The translations under genes and the position numbers were made by a program. A stretch of DNA of 64,000 nt from Roseibium aestuarii (GTDB lineage Bacteria > Pseudomonadota > Alphaproteobacteria > Rhizobiales > Stappiaceae): NCBI RefSeq assembly GCF_008477545.1, contig NZ_VORA01000005.1:124001-188000 (forward strand). Direction: 5' to 3'. Positions 35,519-44,185 of this stretch are shown one piece after another. Numbering within the stretch: position 1 is the stretch's first letter; each line of letters opens with the position of its first letter. Below the pieces are notes generated by a model that saw only the letters and a program-made list of their open reading frames with translations, made no database searches and was not told where the DNA came from.

Positions 35519-36388
35519 TCAGCCGTTGGGGTCGAGCAGGGCGCCGGCGGTCTGGGAAATGAGGCCCGGGCGTTCGGTGCGGGCGCGGGCAGTGCCCGGC
35601 ATGAGCGGACAGTCCGGGCAGCGCTCGATGCCTTCCAGATTGTAACGCATGCAGCAGACGCGCCGGGTGCGGGTCGCCTCGGACCCGGACGGCCGGTAGG
35701 GCCCGAAGAGCGGGTTGCGGTTGCCGTTGGGCAGAAGGCGCTCCTCGGTCAGGGGCTTGAAGCTCCTCTGGCCGGGCTTGAGGAAGACGTCGCTGGTGTA
35801 GTCGATCACCACGGCCGCGCTCATCCAGAAGACCTTGGCCGATACGCCGGAACGGGCGGACAGGGAGAAGACCAGCGGCGACAGGTGGCGCTCGACAAAA
35901 AGCTCCATGCGGGCGAAGGCATCCGCCTCGCGGGGGGCGGCCTGGCCGTGCGGGTCCGTCAGGAGGAACTTGAGCGGCTGATGTTCGCCGTCGAGAAGCA
36001 CGCGCAGATGCTCCGGCTCGTGGGGCACGAGACTGTCGGCGGCCGAGGCGAGCAGCAGCAGCGGCGGGATGAGGAAGCCGAAATACCACTGGGCCCACAT
36101 GGAGGCCGAGGAGCGGCGATCCGAGTTGGGGAAGCGGGCAGCGGCATAATCCTCGAGGATCGCGGTCATGCTGGCCGGATCGAGCAGCGCCGAGCAGAGC
36201 CGGCCGCCGGAGACGCCGGGCGCCAGCAGGAAACGGTCGACCAGATGAGACGCAGCGCCGTGAAACAGTCCGTCCGTGAAGTCGCTGAAATCGATGGCGT
36301 CGTCGCTGCCGGGCACGGCTGCTCTTGTCCGTTCGGTTGGCTGCTGCCGGATCGCCTCCCGTGAACAGGACAGGAGCCGGTCGGGCAT
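35519..36388 (-). CDS. fhuF: FhuF-type ferric-siderophore reductase
   Basis: About 289 residues. The diagnostic C-terminal motif Cys-Cys-N10-Cys-N2-Cys (RRVCCMRYNLEGIERCPDC, about 250-268) is the unusual [2Fe-2S] site of FhuF. The central domain carries the typical AQWYFGFLIPPLLLL segment. FhuF releases iron from ferric siderophores in the cytosol by reduction. The frame continues to an ATG at 36502, but that codon falls inside a probable -10 element, so I place the start at 36388. No siderophore uptake genes lie in the window. It is 187 bp downstream of codA on the same strand. Confidence 0.82.
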   Translation of the reverse strand: MPDRLLSCSREAIRQQPTERTRAAVPGSDDAIDFSDFTDGLFHGAASHLVDRFLLAPGVSGGRLCSALLDPASMTAILEDYAAARFPNSDRRSSASMWAQWYFGFLIPPLLLLASAADSLVPHEPEHLRVLLDGEHQPLKFLLTDPHGQAAPREADAFARMELFVERHLSPLVFSLSARSGVSAKVFWMSAAVVIDYTSDVFLKPGQRSFKPLTEERLLPNGNRNPLFGPYRPSGSEATRTRRVCCMRYNLEGIERCPDCPLMPGTARARTERPGLISQTAGALLDPNG

Positions 36389-36501
36389 GGCGGTGCGGGC
36401 CGTGGCCGGGCGAGAGAGGACCTCACGGACCGGACAAGGCAGGAGAGGGCGGCTCAGGCCGTGCCGGAAGGGGCAAACAAACATGAGCCAAATTCTCTGC
36501 A

Positions 36502-36530
36502 TTCATAGACGGCTTGCTGCCCTTCGCCAA
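36502..36530 (-). promoter_or_regulatory. Likely promoter of the fhuF-like gene
   Basis: On the minus strand TTGGCG (36530-36525), a 17-nt spacer and TATGAA (36507-36502) form a reasonable -35/-10 pair in the gap after codA. Transcription would start near 36495, which argues against the in-frame ATG at 36502. I could not identify a convincing Fur, Irr or RirA site. Confidence 0.45.
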
Positions 36531-36575
36531 GGGGCGCCATTTCAATTTCGCTGCGGTGGGTAAACCGGCTTTTTC

Positions 36576-37871
36576 TCAGTTCGCCTCGACGGGAGCATAG
36601 CTTGCCGGATCGACCTCGGCGGGGCGGCCGGGCAGGGACAGGCGGGCAATGCGCGGCGCGGTTTCGCTGATGACGCGGCCCCCCTTGATCACCGCGAGAC
36701 GGGTCGCCTTCAGGCGGATGGCCTCGATGGTATCGGCGGCCTGAAGCAGCACCATGTCGGCCTTGCAACCCTTTTCCAGACCATAGCCTTCCAGACCCAT
36801 CGCCCGGGCCGGATGGCTGGTCACGCAGTCGAAGGCATAGCGGATGTCGGCGCGGCTGGTCATCTGGGCCACATGGAAGCCCATGCTGGCGACTTCCAGC
36901 ATGTCGCCCGAGCCCTGGCTGTACCAGGGGTCCATCACGCAGTCATGGCCGAAGGAGACGTTGATGCCATAGGCCTTCATCTCCGGCACCCGGGTCTGTC
37001 CCCGGCGCTTCGGATAGGTGTCGTGACGGCCCTGCAGAGTGATGTTGATCAGCGGGTTGGCGATGGCGTGAACGCCGGCTTCGGCGATCAGCGGCAGCAG
37101 CTTGGAGACATAGTAATTGTCCATGGAGTGCATCGAGGTGAGGTGGGAGCCCGCCGTGCGGCCCTGCAACCCGAGGCGCTGGGTCTCATAGGCCAGCGTC
37201 TCGATGTGGCGGGACAGGGGATCGTCGCTCTCGTCGCAGTGAAGATCGAGCCGCAGCCCGCGCTCGGCGGCAATCTCGCACAGGCGCCGGACGGACCGGG
37301 CGCCGTCTTCCATGGTGCGTTCGAAATGGGGAATGCCGCCGACCACATCAACACCCATGTCGAGGGCCCTGAGCAGGTTCTTCTCGGCCGTGGCCGAGCG
37401 GTAGAGGCCATCCTGGGGGAAGGCGACAAGCTGCAGGTCGATGTAATCCTTCACCTTCTCGCGCACATCGAGCAGGGCTTCCACGCCGGTCAGCTTGTCG
37501 TCGCAGACATCCACATGGGTGCGAATGGCGAGAAGCCCCTGGGAGACGGCGAGATCGCAGTATTTCAGCGCGCGTTCGACCACGGCGTCCACGGTCAGCA
37601 ACGGCTTCAGCTCGCCCCAGAGCGCGATGCCTTCCAGCAGGGTGCCGCTGACATTCATGCGCGGCAGGCCGAGGGACAGGGTCGCGTCCATGTGGAAATG
37701 GCTGTCGACAAAGGGCGGCGAAACCAGCTTGCCCTCGGCGTTGATGATGCGCTCGGCCTCAGCGGTGATGCCGGGCTCGATGGCGGTGATCCGGCCGCCC
37801 GCGCAGGCGATGTCCTGGCCCTTGCGGCCGTCGGGAAGGGTGGCGTTCTTGATGAGAAGGTCGAGGGACAT
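36576..37871 (-). CDS. codA: Cytosine deaminase
   Basis: 431 residues, closely resembling E. coli CodA. Metal and substrate segments in order: DSHFHMDATL (HxH metal pair), RTHVDVCDD, HCDESDDP, GSHLTSMHSMDNYYVS, ANPLINITLQGRHDTYPKRRGQTRV, and FGHDCVMDPWYSQGSGDML supplying the catalytic Asp. The enzyme deaminates cytosine to uracil and ammonia; family members also use isocytosine-like rings such as isoguanine or creatinine. It is the last gene of the BMP-type transporter operon, 11 bp after the second permease, so it probably acts on an imported nucleobase. Confidence 0.88.
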   Translation of the reverse strand: MSLDLLIKNATLPDGRKGQDIACAGGRITAIEPGITAEAERIINAEGKLVSPPFVDSHFHMDATLSLGLPRMNVSGTLLEGIALWGELKPLLTVDAVVERALKYCDLAVSQGLLAIRTHVDVCDDKLTGVEALLDVREKVKDYIDLQLVAFPQDGLYRSATAEKNLLRALDMGVDVVGGIPHFERTMEDGARSVRRLCEIAAERGLRLDLHCDESDDPLSRHIETLAYETQRLGLQGRTAGSHLTSMHSMDNYYVSKLLPLIAEAGVHAIANPLINITLQGRHDTYPKRRGQTRVPEMKAYGINVSFGHDCVMDPWYSQGSGDMLEVASMGFHVAQMTSRADIRYAFDCVTSHPARAMGLEGYGLEKGCKADMVLLQAADTIEAIRLKATRLAVIKGGRVISETAPRIARLSLPGRPAEVDPASYAPVEAN

Positions 37872-37882
37872 GAACGGATCTC

Positions 37883-38824
37883 TCAGCGTTGGCCGCGGAA
37901 ATAGGGAACCAGCAGGGCGCGGGGGTAGTCGGCCTTGCGGGCGACCAGGATGAGCGCCGCGATGGACAGGATATAGGGCATCATCAGGAAGACCTGGCCG
38001 GGAATGAAGCTGCCGACATCCGTCTGCAGGCGCACCTGGAAGGCGTCGAAGGCGCCGAAGAGCAGGGCGCCGAGGAGTGCCTTGCCCGGCCGCCAGGAGG
38101 CGAAGACCGTCAGCGCGATGCAGATCCAGCCCCGGCCGTTGACCATGCCGAAGAAGAAGGCGTCAAAGGCGGACATGGTGAGGAAGGCACCGCCGAGGGC
38201 CATGAGCGCGGAGCCCGCGACCACCGCGCCGATGCGGATGCCATAGACGGACAGGCCCTGGCTTTCGACGGCAGACGGGTTGTCGCCGACGGCGCGGATC
38301 GCGAGGCCCAGCGGCGTGCGATAGAGCACGAAGGCGGTGGCCGCCACCACGAAGAGCGCGAGGAAGGTCAGCGCCGTCTGCTGGAAGAGGGCCGGCCCGA
38401 TGAAGGGCAGGTCGGAGAGACCCGGAATGTCCAGCGGCTTGAAGGGCTCGATGCGCGGCGGAGACGAGACATCGGGCAGGGCCGTGCGGTAGACGAAATA
38501 GCTCAAGGATGTGGCAAAGAGCGTCACCCCGATGCCCGACACATGCTGGGACAGGCCGAGAGGCACGGTGAGGATCGCGTGGATAAGTCCGAAGAAGGCG
38601 CCCGCGAGGGCCGCGACAGCCACACCGCCCCAGAGACCCGCGCCGAGCCAGACGGCCATCCAGCCGGCCATGGCGCCGGCCGTGAAGATGCCCTCGATGC
38701 CCAGATTGAGCACGCCCGCACGTTCGCAGACCAGCGCGCCGATGACGCCGAAGATCAGCGGTGTGGCGATGCGCAAGGACGCCGCCCAGAAATTGGCGTT
38801 TAGGAAGATGTCGAGGAAATCCAT
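37883..38824 (-). CDS. Nucleoside-type ABC transporter permease 2
   Basis: 313 residues, eight or so hydrophobic segments, BPD_transp_2 family (the YufQ/NupQ or PnrE-like subunit). The segments GALVCERAGVLNLGIEGIFTAGA and NPSAVESQGLSVYGIR are typical for permeases paired with BMP binding proteins. Start 38824 overlaps the preceding permease stop by 1 nt (ATGA). It works as a heterodimer with the 38824-39927 product. Confidence 0.86.
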   Translation of the reverse strand: MDFLDIFLNANFWAASLRIATPLIFGVIGALVCERAGVLNLGIEGIFTAGAMAGWMAVWLGAGLWGGVAVAALAGAFFGLIHAILTVPLGLSQHVSGIGVTLFATSLSYFVYRTALPDVSSPPRIEPFKPLDIPGLSDLPFIGPALFQQTALTFLALFVVAATAFVLYRTPLGLAIRAVGDNPSAVESQGLSVYGIRIGAVVAGSALMALGGAFLTMSAFDAFFFGMVNGRGWICIALTVFASWRPGKALLGALLFGAFDAFQVRLQTDVGSFIPGQVFLMMPYILSIAALILVARKADYPRALLVPYFRGQR

Positions 38825-39927
38825 CACTTGGTCTCCTGAGAGGCTGCCTGAGTGGAGGCGGCGGCCGCGTGCGGGCGGATGAACTTGATGCGGAAGCGCA
38901 GGAACAGGCCGGAGACCAGGACGCTGATCAGCGCCATGGCGACGATCAGGTCCGCCAGATAGTTGGAGACCCCCGTGGCCCGGGACATGCTGTCGGCGCC
39001 GACGAAGATGCTGGCGATGAAGAGGGCCGCGACGACCACGCCGATCGGGTTGAGGCCCGCCAGCATGGCAACGACGATGCCGGAATAGCCGAAGCCGGGG
39101 GAGAGATCCGCCGTCAGATAGCCCTTCAGGCCCGCGACCTCGCCGACACCGGCAAGGCCTGCCAGCGCGCCGGACAGAAGGCCGACGCGGATGAAGGTGG
39201 CGCGCACCGGCAGGCCCGCATGGGCGGCGGCGCTGGCGTTCTCGCCAACGGCGCGGATCTCGAAGCCCCAGACCGTGCGCTTGAGCAGGATGTGGATGGC
39301 GAGGGCGGCGGCGAGCGCGATGATCAGTCCGCCGTGGATGCGCATGCGGTCCATGAGCTTGGGCAAGATGGCCTGATCGAGGATCGGCTCGGACTGGGGC
39401 CAGCCCATGCCCATCGGATCTTGCATCGGGCCTTCCAGCATCATCTGGACGAAGAGCAGGATGACGAAATTGAGGAGCAGGGTGGTGACTACCTCGTCCA
39501 CGCCGAGACGGGTCTTGAGCAGGGTGGGGCCCAGCATGACCGCGCCGCCGGCGAGCGCGCCGGCGAAGACCACGAGCGGCAGCAGGATGACGCCCGGTGC
39601 GTCGATCCAGCCGGTGCCGACCGCAACGGCGGCCAGCGCGCCGGCATAAAGCTGGCCCTCGGCGCCGATGTTCCACAGCTTGGCGCGGAAGGCGAGGGCT
39701 GCGGCCAGTCCGGTCAGGATCAGCGGGGTGGCGCGGGTCAGCATCTCGGTGAAGGAGAAGAGCGAGCCGAAGGCACCCTTGCCCATGAGGCCGTAGGCTT
39801 CCAGCACATTGACGCCGGCGGCGGAGATGGGAAGGGCCGCGAGCAGCAGGGCGATCAGGGCGGCGGCCACCGGGATCAGGATGAGGCGCGGCAGGCTCGC
39901 CGGTTCGCGGGGTTCGAAACGGATCAT
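38824..39927 (-). CDS. Nucleoside-type ABC transporter permease 1
   Basis: 367 residues of the BPD_transp_2 family (YufP/NupP or PnrD-like). Conserved motifs are FRAKLWNIGAEGQLYAGALAA, TLLKTRLGVDEVVTTLLLNF and VWGFEIRAVGENASAAAHAGL. The N-terminus overlaps the ATPase gene by 4 nt and the C-terminus overlaps permease 2, giving a tightly coupled operon. The partner and substrate class are inferred from the BMP binding protein and codA at either end. Confidence 0.86.
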   Translation of the reverse strand: MIRFEPREPASLPRLILIPVAAALIALLLAALPISAAGVNVLEAYGLMGKGAFGSLFSFTEMLTRATPLILTGLAAALAFRAKLWNIGAEGQLYAGALAAVAVGTGWIDAPGVILLPLVVFAGALAGGAVMLGPTLLKTRLGVDEVVTTLLLNFVILLFVQMMLEGPMQDPMGMGWPQSEPILDQAILPKLMDRMRIHGGLIIALAAALAIHILLKRTVWGFEIRAVGENASAAAHAGLPVRATFIRVGLLSGALAGLAGVGEVAGLKGYLTADLSPGFGYSGIVVAMLAGLNPIGVVVAALFIASIFVGADSMSRATGVSNYLADLIVAMALISVLVSGLFLRFRIKFIRPHAAAASTQAASQETK

Positions 39928-41486
39928 GCGGCTTCTCCCGCGTCAGCGGCGTGGTCATGGCCGGCCATGCGCAGGCCGAGGGTCGAACGGTCGAGGGTTT
40001 CGGTCGCCTCCGCCGGGCCGAGACGGCCGCGATGGATGACGGCGATCCGGTCGGACAGGCGCATCAGCTCGTCCAGGTCCTCGGAAATCAGGATGACACC
40101 GGCGCCGCGGGCGCGGGCATCGAGCAGGCGGCGGTGGACATCCGCCGTCGCCCCCACGTCGAGGCCGCGGGAGGGCTGGGCCGCAAGCACCACCTTCGGG
40201 TTGGCTTCCAGGGTGCGGGCCAGGACGATCTTCTGGATGTTGCCCCCCGACAGCAGGCGCGCGGCGGCCCTTTCGCCCTGACAGCGGATGTCATAGGCCT
40301 TGATGGCCGCGCGGGCCCGCTCGGCAATCGCGCCGAACTTCAGGAAGCCGAAGCGCTGGTTCTGCGGTGCGCGGATGGTCTCGATGGCAAGGTTCTCGGC
40401 GATGGACATGGCACCGACGATGCCGTCCTTGTGCCGGTCCTCGGGGATGCGGGCAAAGCCTGCCTCGATCATGGTGCGGGCGGACTGGCCGTGAAGGGTC
40501 CGGCCCAGGTCCCGCTCTTCCAGGGTGAGGCTGCCCTTGCGCAGGGGCTCCAGCCCCGACAGCAGGCGGGCCAGGGTTGCCTGTCCGTTGCCGGACACCC
40601 CGGCGATGCCGAGGATCTCGCCCGAGTTCAGCGCCAGGTCGATGTCGTGGATGGCGGCGCGGCCGTCTCCGGCGCTGGCACCCTGCAGGGTGAGCAGGAC
40701 GCGGCCAGCCGCCTGTTCGGGGCGCGAGCTGAGCGTCACAGTCTGACCGACCATCAGCTCGGCCAGTTGCAGCTTGGTGCTGCCTGCGGTCGGCTGGTCG
40801 GCGACGAGCTTGCCGAGGCGCAGCACGGCGATCCGGTCGGAGGAGGCGATCACCTCGTCCAGCTTGTGGGAGATGAAGATGATGGCGAGGCCTTCGGCTG
40901 CCAGGGTCTTCAAGGTCTCGAAAAGGGTGTCGCTTTCCTGCGGGGTCAGCACGGCGGTCGGCTCGTCGAGCACGAGGACACGGGCGTCCCGGTAGAGGGC
41001 CTTGAGGATCTCCACGCGCTGCTTCTCGCCGACCGACAGGGTCGAGATGCGGGCATCCAGATCCACCGTCAGGCCGGAGCGCTGCATCAGATCCACCAGT
41101 CGGGCGCGCCCCTTGGCGCGGGCCGAGCGGGCGGAGAACAGCGGCTCTGTGCCGAGGAGGATGTTGTCGAGAGCGGAGAGGTTTTCGGCCAGGGTGAAGT
41201 GCTGGTGCACCATGCCGACGCCGGCTTCGAGCGCCGCGTGGGGCTGGCCCGGGGGCAGTTCGGTGAGCGCCCCGGAGCTGCGGTCCGCCACGCTGACCGT
41301 GCCTTCGTCGGCGACATAATGGCCGAAGAGGATGTTCATCAGGGTGGTCTTGCCCGCGCCGTTCTCGCCGAGAAGCGCGAGGATCTCGCCCTTCTTCAGG
41401 GAAAGGGACACCGCGTCATTGGCCGTGAAGCTGCCGAAGCGCTTGGTGATCTGATCGAGCTGAAGGACCGTGGGGGCGCTTGGCAT
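39924..41486 (-). CDS. Nucleoside-type ABC transporter double ATPase
   Basis: 520 residues with two nucleotide-binding domains. The first is canonical (GENGAGKTT, LSVGEKQRVEILKAL, LVLDEPTAVLTPQE). The second has the family-typical weak Walker A GVSGNGQAT and signature LSGGNIQK. This is the YufO/NupO or RbsA layout for BMP-type systems. The ATG at 41486 precedes the conserved VLQLDQITKRFGSF; the frame continues 66 codons upstream into a non-homologous stretch. A 13-bp hairpin lies in the 243-bp gap separating it from the binding-protein gene. Confidence 0.87.
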   Translation of the reverse strand: MPSAPTVLQLDQITKRFGSFTANDAVSLSLKKGEILALLGENGAGKTTLMNILFGHYVADEGTVSVADRSSGALTELPPGQPHAALEAGVGMVHQHFTLAENLSALDNILLGTEPLFSARSARAKGRARLVDLMQRSGLTVDLDARISTLSVGEKQRVEILKALYRDARVLVLDEPTAVLTPQESDTLFETLKTLAAEGLAIIFISHKLDEVIASSDRIAVLRLGKLVADQPTAGSTKLQLAELMVGQTVTLSSRPEQAAGRVLLTLQGASAGDGRAAIHDIDLALNSGEILGIAGVSGNGQATLARLLSGLEPLRKGSLTLEERDLGRTLHGQSARTMIEAGFARIPEDRHKDGIVGAMSIAENLAIETIRAPQNQRFGFLKFGAIAERARAAIKAYDIRCQGERAAARLLSGGNIQKIVLARTLEANPKVVLAAQPSRGLDVGATADVHRRLLDARARGAGVILISEDLDELMRLSDRIAVIHRGRLGPAEATETLDRSTLGLRMAGHDHAADAGEAA

Positions 41487-41686
41487 GGTCGGCGGTTCCC
41501 GGATCAAGAGGGTGTCATGTCCGGACACTCTTACCCTGACCGGGGCGTCATTGCAGGGCCGAAACCTGCAATCCATGCCGTTATGCCGCGACAAGTCACA
41601 GGCTTTTCCTGAGGGGCGGCAAAGACATGGCTGCCATGGTCTGTCATGGCATGACGGAAAACCGGTGGGCCGGTCGAGACGCAAGA

Positions 41687-41717
41687 GGCACCGGGGAGGA
41701 CGACCCTCCCCGGTGCC
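41687..41717 (-). other. Strong hairpin between BMP binding-protein gene and ATPase gene
   Basis: A perfect 13-bp inverted repeat GGCACCGGGGAGG-N5-CCTCCCCGGTGCC, 13 nt beyond the binding-protein stop on the minus strand and without a T tract. It is expected to block 3' exonucleases and keep the binding-protein message abundant while allowing some read-through. Confidence 0.65.
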
Positions 41718-41729
41718 GGAGCTTGTCGA

Positions 41730-42752
41730 TTACATGGTCGACTTGGGTTCGCCGTCGTTGACGTTGACCCGGAAGAGACCGTCGAGGATTTCCTGTTCCT
41801 TGGCCTTGGCAGCTGCGAGAGCTTCCGGTGCGACGAGGCTTTCGTCCGCGACGAAGGAGCCGCCACCGTAGGTCATGTAGGAATAGGAGCCGTAGTCGGC
41901 GGGTTCGAAGCTGTCGCCGGCAACGGCTTCGATCGCCTTGTCGATGGTCGGCTCCATGTGCCACAGGGACGAGGCCAGGATGGTGCCCGGATAGTCGGCG
42001 GAGGTGTCGATGACGTTGCCGATGGCCAGCACGCCCTTTTCCTTGGCCGCGTCAGACACGCCGAAACGCTCGGCGTAGAGTACGTCCGCGCCCTTGTCGA
42101 TCATGGCAAAAGCGGATTCCTTGGCCTTCGGGGGGTCGTACCAGGAGTTGATGAAGGTCACGAGGAACTTCACGTCCGGGTTGACCGACAGGGCGCCTTC
42201 CATGAAGGCGTTCATCAGGCGGTTCACTTCCGGAATGGCGTAGCCGCCGACCATGCCGATGACATTCGACTTGGTGGTGGCGCCGGCGATCATGCCCGTC
42301 AGGTAGGACGGTTCATGGATGAAGTTGTCGAAGACCGAGAAGTTCGGCTTGGACGGGCCGAAGGACGAGCCCATCAGGAAGGCGGTGTCCGGATATTCGG
42401 CGGCGACCTTGCGGGCGGCGCGTTCCACGGCGAAGGCCTCGCCGACGACCAGATCCATGCCCTGCTCGGCATATTCGCGCATCACGCGCTCATAGTCGGT
42501 GTTGGCGGTGTTCTCGGAATAGACATAGGTCACGTCGCCCCGTTCCTGGGCAGCGGTCAGCGCCTTGTGGATGCGGCTCACCCACTGCTGTTCCACCGGA
42601 ACGGTGTAGATGGCCGCGACCTTCAGCGGCTTGTCCTTGGCAAAGGCAGACGGCAGGCCGACAGCGGCGGTGGCGACAAGGCCGAGGCCAGCAGCCAGAA
42701 CCGTACGCCGCGAGTGGCGCAGGGCGCCGCGTGCGAAATCGGAAATCTTCAT
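41730..42752 (-). CDS. BMP-family ABC transporter substrate-binding protein
   Basis: 340 residues. The N-terminus RHSRRTVLAAGLGLVATAAVG has a twin-arginine pair before the hydrophobic core, so export may be by Tat; no lipobox is visible. The mature part fits the BMP (PnrA-like) fold: KVAAIYTVPVEQQWVSRIHKAL, FLMGSSFG, GMVGGYAIPEVNRLMNAF, IDKGADVLYAERFG. BMP proteins bind purine or pyrimidine nucleosides. With cytosine deaminase in the same operon, a nucleobase or nucleoside ligand is likely. Confidence 0.86.
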   Translation of the reverse strand: MKISDFARGALRHSRRTVLAAGLGLVATAAVGLPSAFAKDKPLKVAAIYTVPVEQQWVSRIHKALTAAQERGDVTYVYSENTANTDYERVMREYAEQGMDLVVGEAFAVERAARKVAAEYPDTAFLMGSSFGPSKPNFSVFDNFIHEPSYLTGMIAGATTKSNVIGMVGGYAIPEVNRLMNAFMEGALSVNPDVKFLVTFINSWYDPPKAKESAFAMIDKGADVLYAERFGVSDAAKEKGVLAIGNVIDTSADYPGTILASSLWHMEPTIDKAIEAVAGDSFEPADYGSYSYMTYGGGSFVADESLVAPEALAAAKAKEQEILDGLFRVNVNDGEPKSTM

Positions 42753-42835
42753 GGAAACCCCCTGGAGAGACTCAACCCCGGATTTTGATCACAAACGATC
42801 CCTGCCCACAATACAGGCGGATCAGGAAGGTGATC

Positions 42836-42861
42836 GTAATTTGTTCAATTGGTCAAATTAC
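42836..42861. promoter_or_regulatory. Inverted-repeat operator upstream of the BMP operon
   Basis: GTAATTTG-N10-CAAATTAC, perfect 8-bp arms, with TTGTTCAA and TTGGTCAA-like sub-palindromes inside, in an AT-rich gap 84 bp before the binding-protein start. It resembles the operator of a dimeric regulator such as a GntR protein. No regulator gene is adjacent. Confidence 0.5.
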
Positions 42862-42948
42862 CTGCTCATCCAAATGGCGCTCAATCTTTGGTAAGTACTG
42901 AGAGTGTGTGGCGCGCGCTGGGGTTGCCGTGCCCGGCCGGGCCGTGAC

Positions 42949-42980
42949 GCCAGCCTGACGCAAGGCTCAAGGCCTAGATC
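42949..42980 (+). promoter_or_regulatory. flgB promoter with flagellar direct-repeat box
   Basis: GCCAG at 42949 and GCAAG at 42960 repeat with an 11-bp period. Nine nt after the second, CTAGATC (42974-42980) fits the alphaproteobacterial housekeeping -10 pattern GCTANAWC. The ATG of flgB lies 31 bp further. This is the clearest of six such sites in the flagellar cluster. Confidence 0.65.
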
Positions 42981-43010
42981 TTCTGGCATGAAGATTGTCG
43001 GAGGGTCCCC

Positions 43011-43388
43011 ATGGAACCTGTCTATCTGAGCAAGATGCTCTCCCAGAGCAATGGCTGGCTGTCGGTGCGCCAGTCGGCGGTGGCCCAGAATGTCGCCAAT
43101 GCGAACACGCCCGGATATTCGGCCCGGGACGTGGAGCCTTTCGTTTCCGTGCTGGACAAGACGCGGCTGGAAATGGTCGCCACCAACGAGGCGCATCTGG
43201 CTGGCGGCGGGCGGATGCCCGAGGCCTCCAAGGTGCGCAAGGCAGAAAGCTGGACCGTCAGCCATTCGGGCAATTCGGTCAGCCTGGAGCAGGAGATGAT
43301 GAAGGCGGGCGAGATCACCCGCGCCCACACGCTCAACACCTCCATCGCCCAGTCCTTCCACCGCATGTACCTCAAGAGCGTGAGATAG
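43011..43388 (+). CDS. flgB: Flagellar basal-body rod protein FlgB
   Basis: 125 residues, a proximal rod subunit exported by the flagellar type III apparatus. The N-terminal flagellar rod motif QSAVAQNVANANTPGYSARD (about 21-40) is intact and the C-terminal helix ends RMYLKSVR. It is first in the flgB-flgC-fliE-flgG-flgA-flgI run, directly after the direct-repeat promoter. Confidence 0.9.
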   Translation: MEPVYLSKMLSQSNGWLSVRQSAVAQNVANANTPGYSARDVEPFVSVLDKTRLEMVATNEAHLAGGGRMPEASKVRKAESWTVSHSGNSVSLEQEMMKAGEITRAHTLNTSIAQSFHRMYLKSVR

Positions 43389-43396
43389 GTGAGACC

Positions 43397-43813
43397 ATGA
43401 GCGATCCGCTTTCCGCAGCCATGCAGATCTCGTCCTCCGGGCTCAAGGCGCAGTCCGAGCGCCTTCGGGTCGTGTCGGAGAACCTGGCGAATGCCCGGTC
43501 CACCGGTCAGACCGCAGGCGACGATCCCTATTCCCGCAAGACCATCACCTTCGAGAGCGAGATGAACCGGGCTCTGGGCGCCGATCTGGTGAAGGTCAAG
43601 GACATCGGCGTCGACAAGGCGCCCTTCACCGTCGAGTACGACCCGGGCCACCCGGCGGCGGACGAGGACGGCTACGTGAAGATGCCCAACGTCAACGTGC
43701 TGATGGAGCTCGCCGACATGCGCGAGACCAACCGGTCCTACGAGGCCAACCTGAAACTGATGACCCAGGCGCGCGACATGGTCCTGCGCCAGATCAGCCT
43801 CTTGAAGGAGTAA
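43397..43813 (+). CDS. flgC: Flagellar basal-body rod protein FlgC
   Basis: 138 residues. N-terminal SSSGLKAQSERLRVVSENLANARST is the rod-family motif. The C-terminal half carries the conserved DEDGYVKMPNVNVLMELADM and RSYEANLK segments of FlgC. It starts 9 nt after flgB and ends 4 nt before fliE, consistent with polycistronic expression. It assembles with FlgB and FlgF into the proximal rod. Confidence 0.92.
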   Translation: MSDPLSAAMQISSSGLKAQSERLRVVSENLANARSTGQTAGDDPYSRKTITFESEMNRALGADLVKVKDIGVDKAPFTVEYDPGHPAADEDGYVKMPNVNVLMELADMRETNRSYEANLKLMTQARDMVLRQISLLKE

Positions 43814-43816
43814 GTC

Positions 43817-44158
43817 ATGATCGACCAGATTTCCGGCCTCAGCTCGGTCTCCGGCGACCTTACCGGCAAGGTCTCGACCACCCGCTACGTCGCCTCTCCC
43901 GCAGCGGCCGACAGTGCCTTCGGACCGGAGGCGGCAGGGGATGCCAGTTTCTCCCAGATGATGGCGAGCGTGTCCCAGGACGCGATCAACCGGCTGAAGG
44001 AGGGCGAAGCCACCTCGATCGCCGGGGTCGATGGCCAGGCCTCCGTGCAGCAGGTCGTCGAGGCGGTCATGGCCGCCGAACAGAGCCTGCAGACCGCTAT
44101 CGCCATCCGCGACAAGGTCGTTCAGGCCTACCAGGAAATCAGCCGCATGGCGATCTGA
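43817..44158 (+). CDS. fliE: Flagellar hook-basal body protein FliE
   Basis: 113 residues. The C-terminal helix with SVQQVVEAVMAAEQSLQTAIAIRDKVVQAYQEISRM is the defining FliE block. FliE joins the MS ring and export gate to the rod and is the first rod-region protein exported. The N-terminal third is variable, as usual. Confidence 0.92.
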   Translation: MIDQISGLSSVSGDLTGKVSTTRYVASPAAADSAFGPEAAGDASFSQMMASVSQDAINRLKEGEATSIAGVDGQASVQQVVEAVMAAEQSLQTAIAIRDKVVQAYQEISRMAI

Positions 44159-44185
44159 CCTCGCCGCACCCTTCAGGAGATCCGC

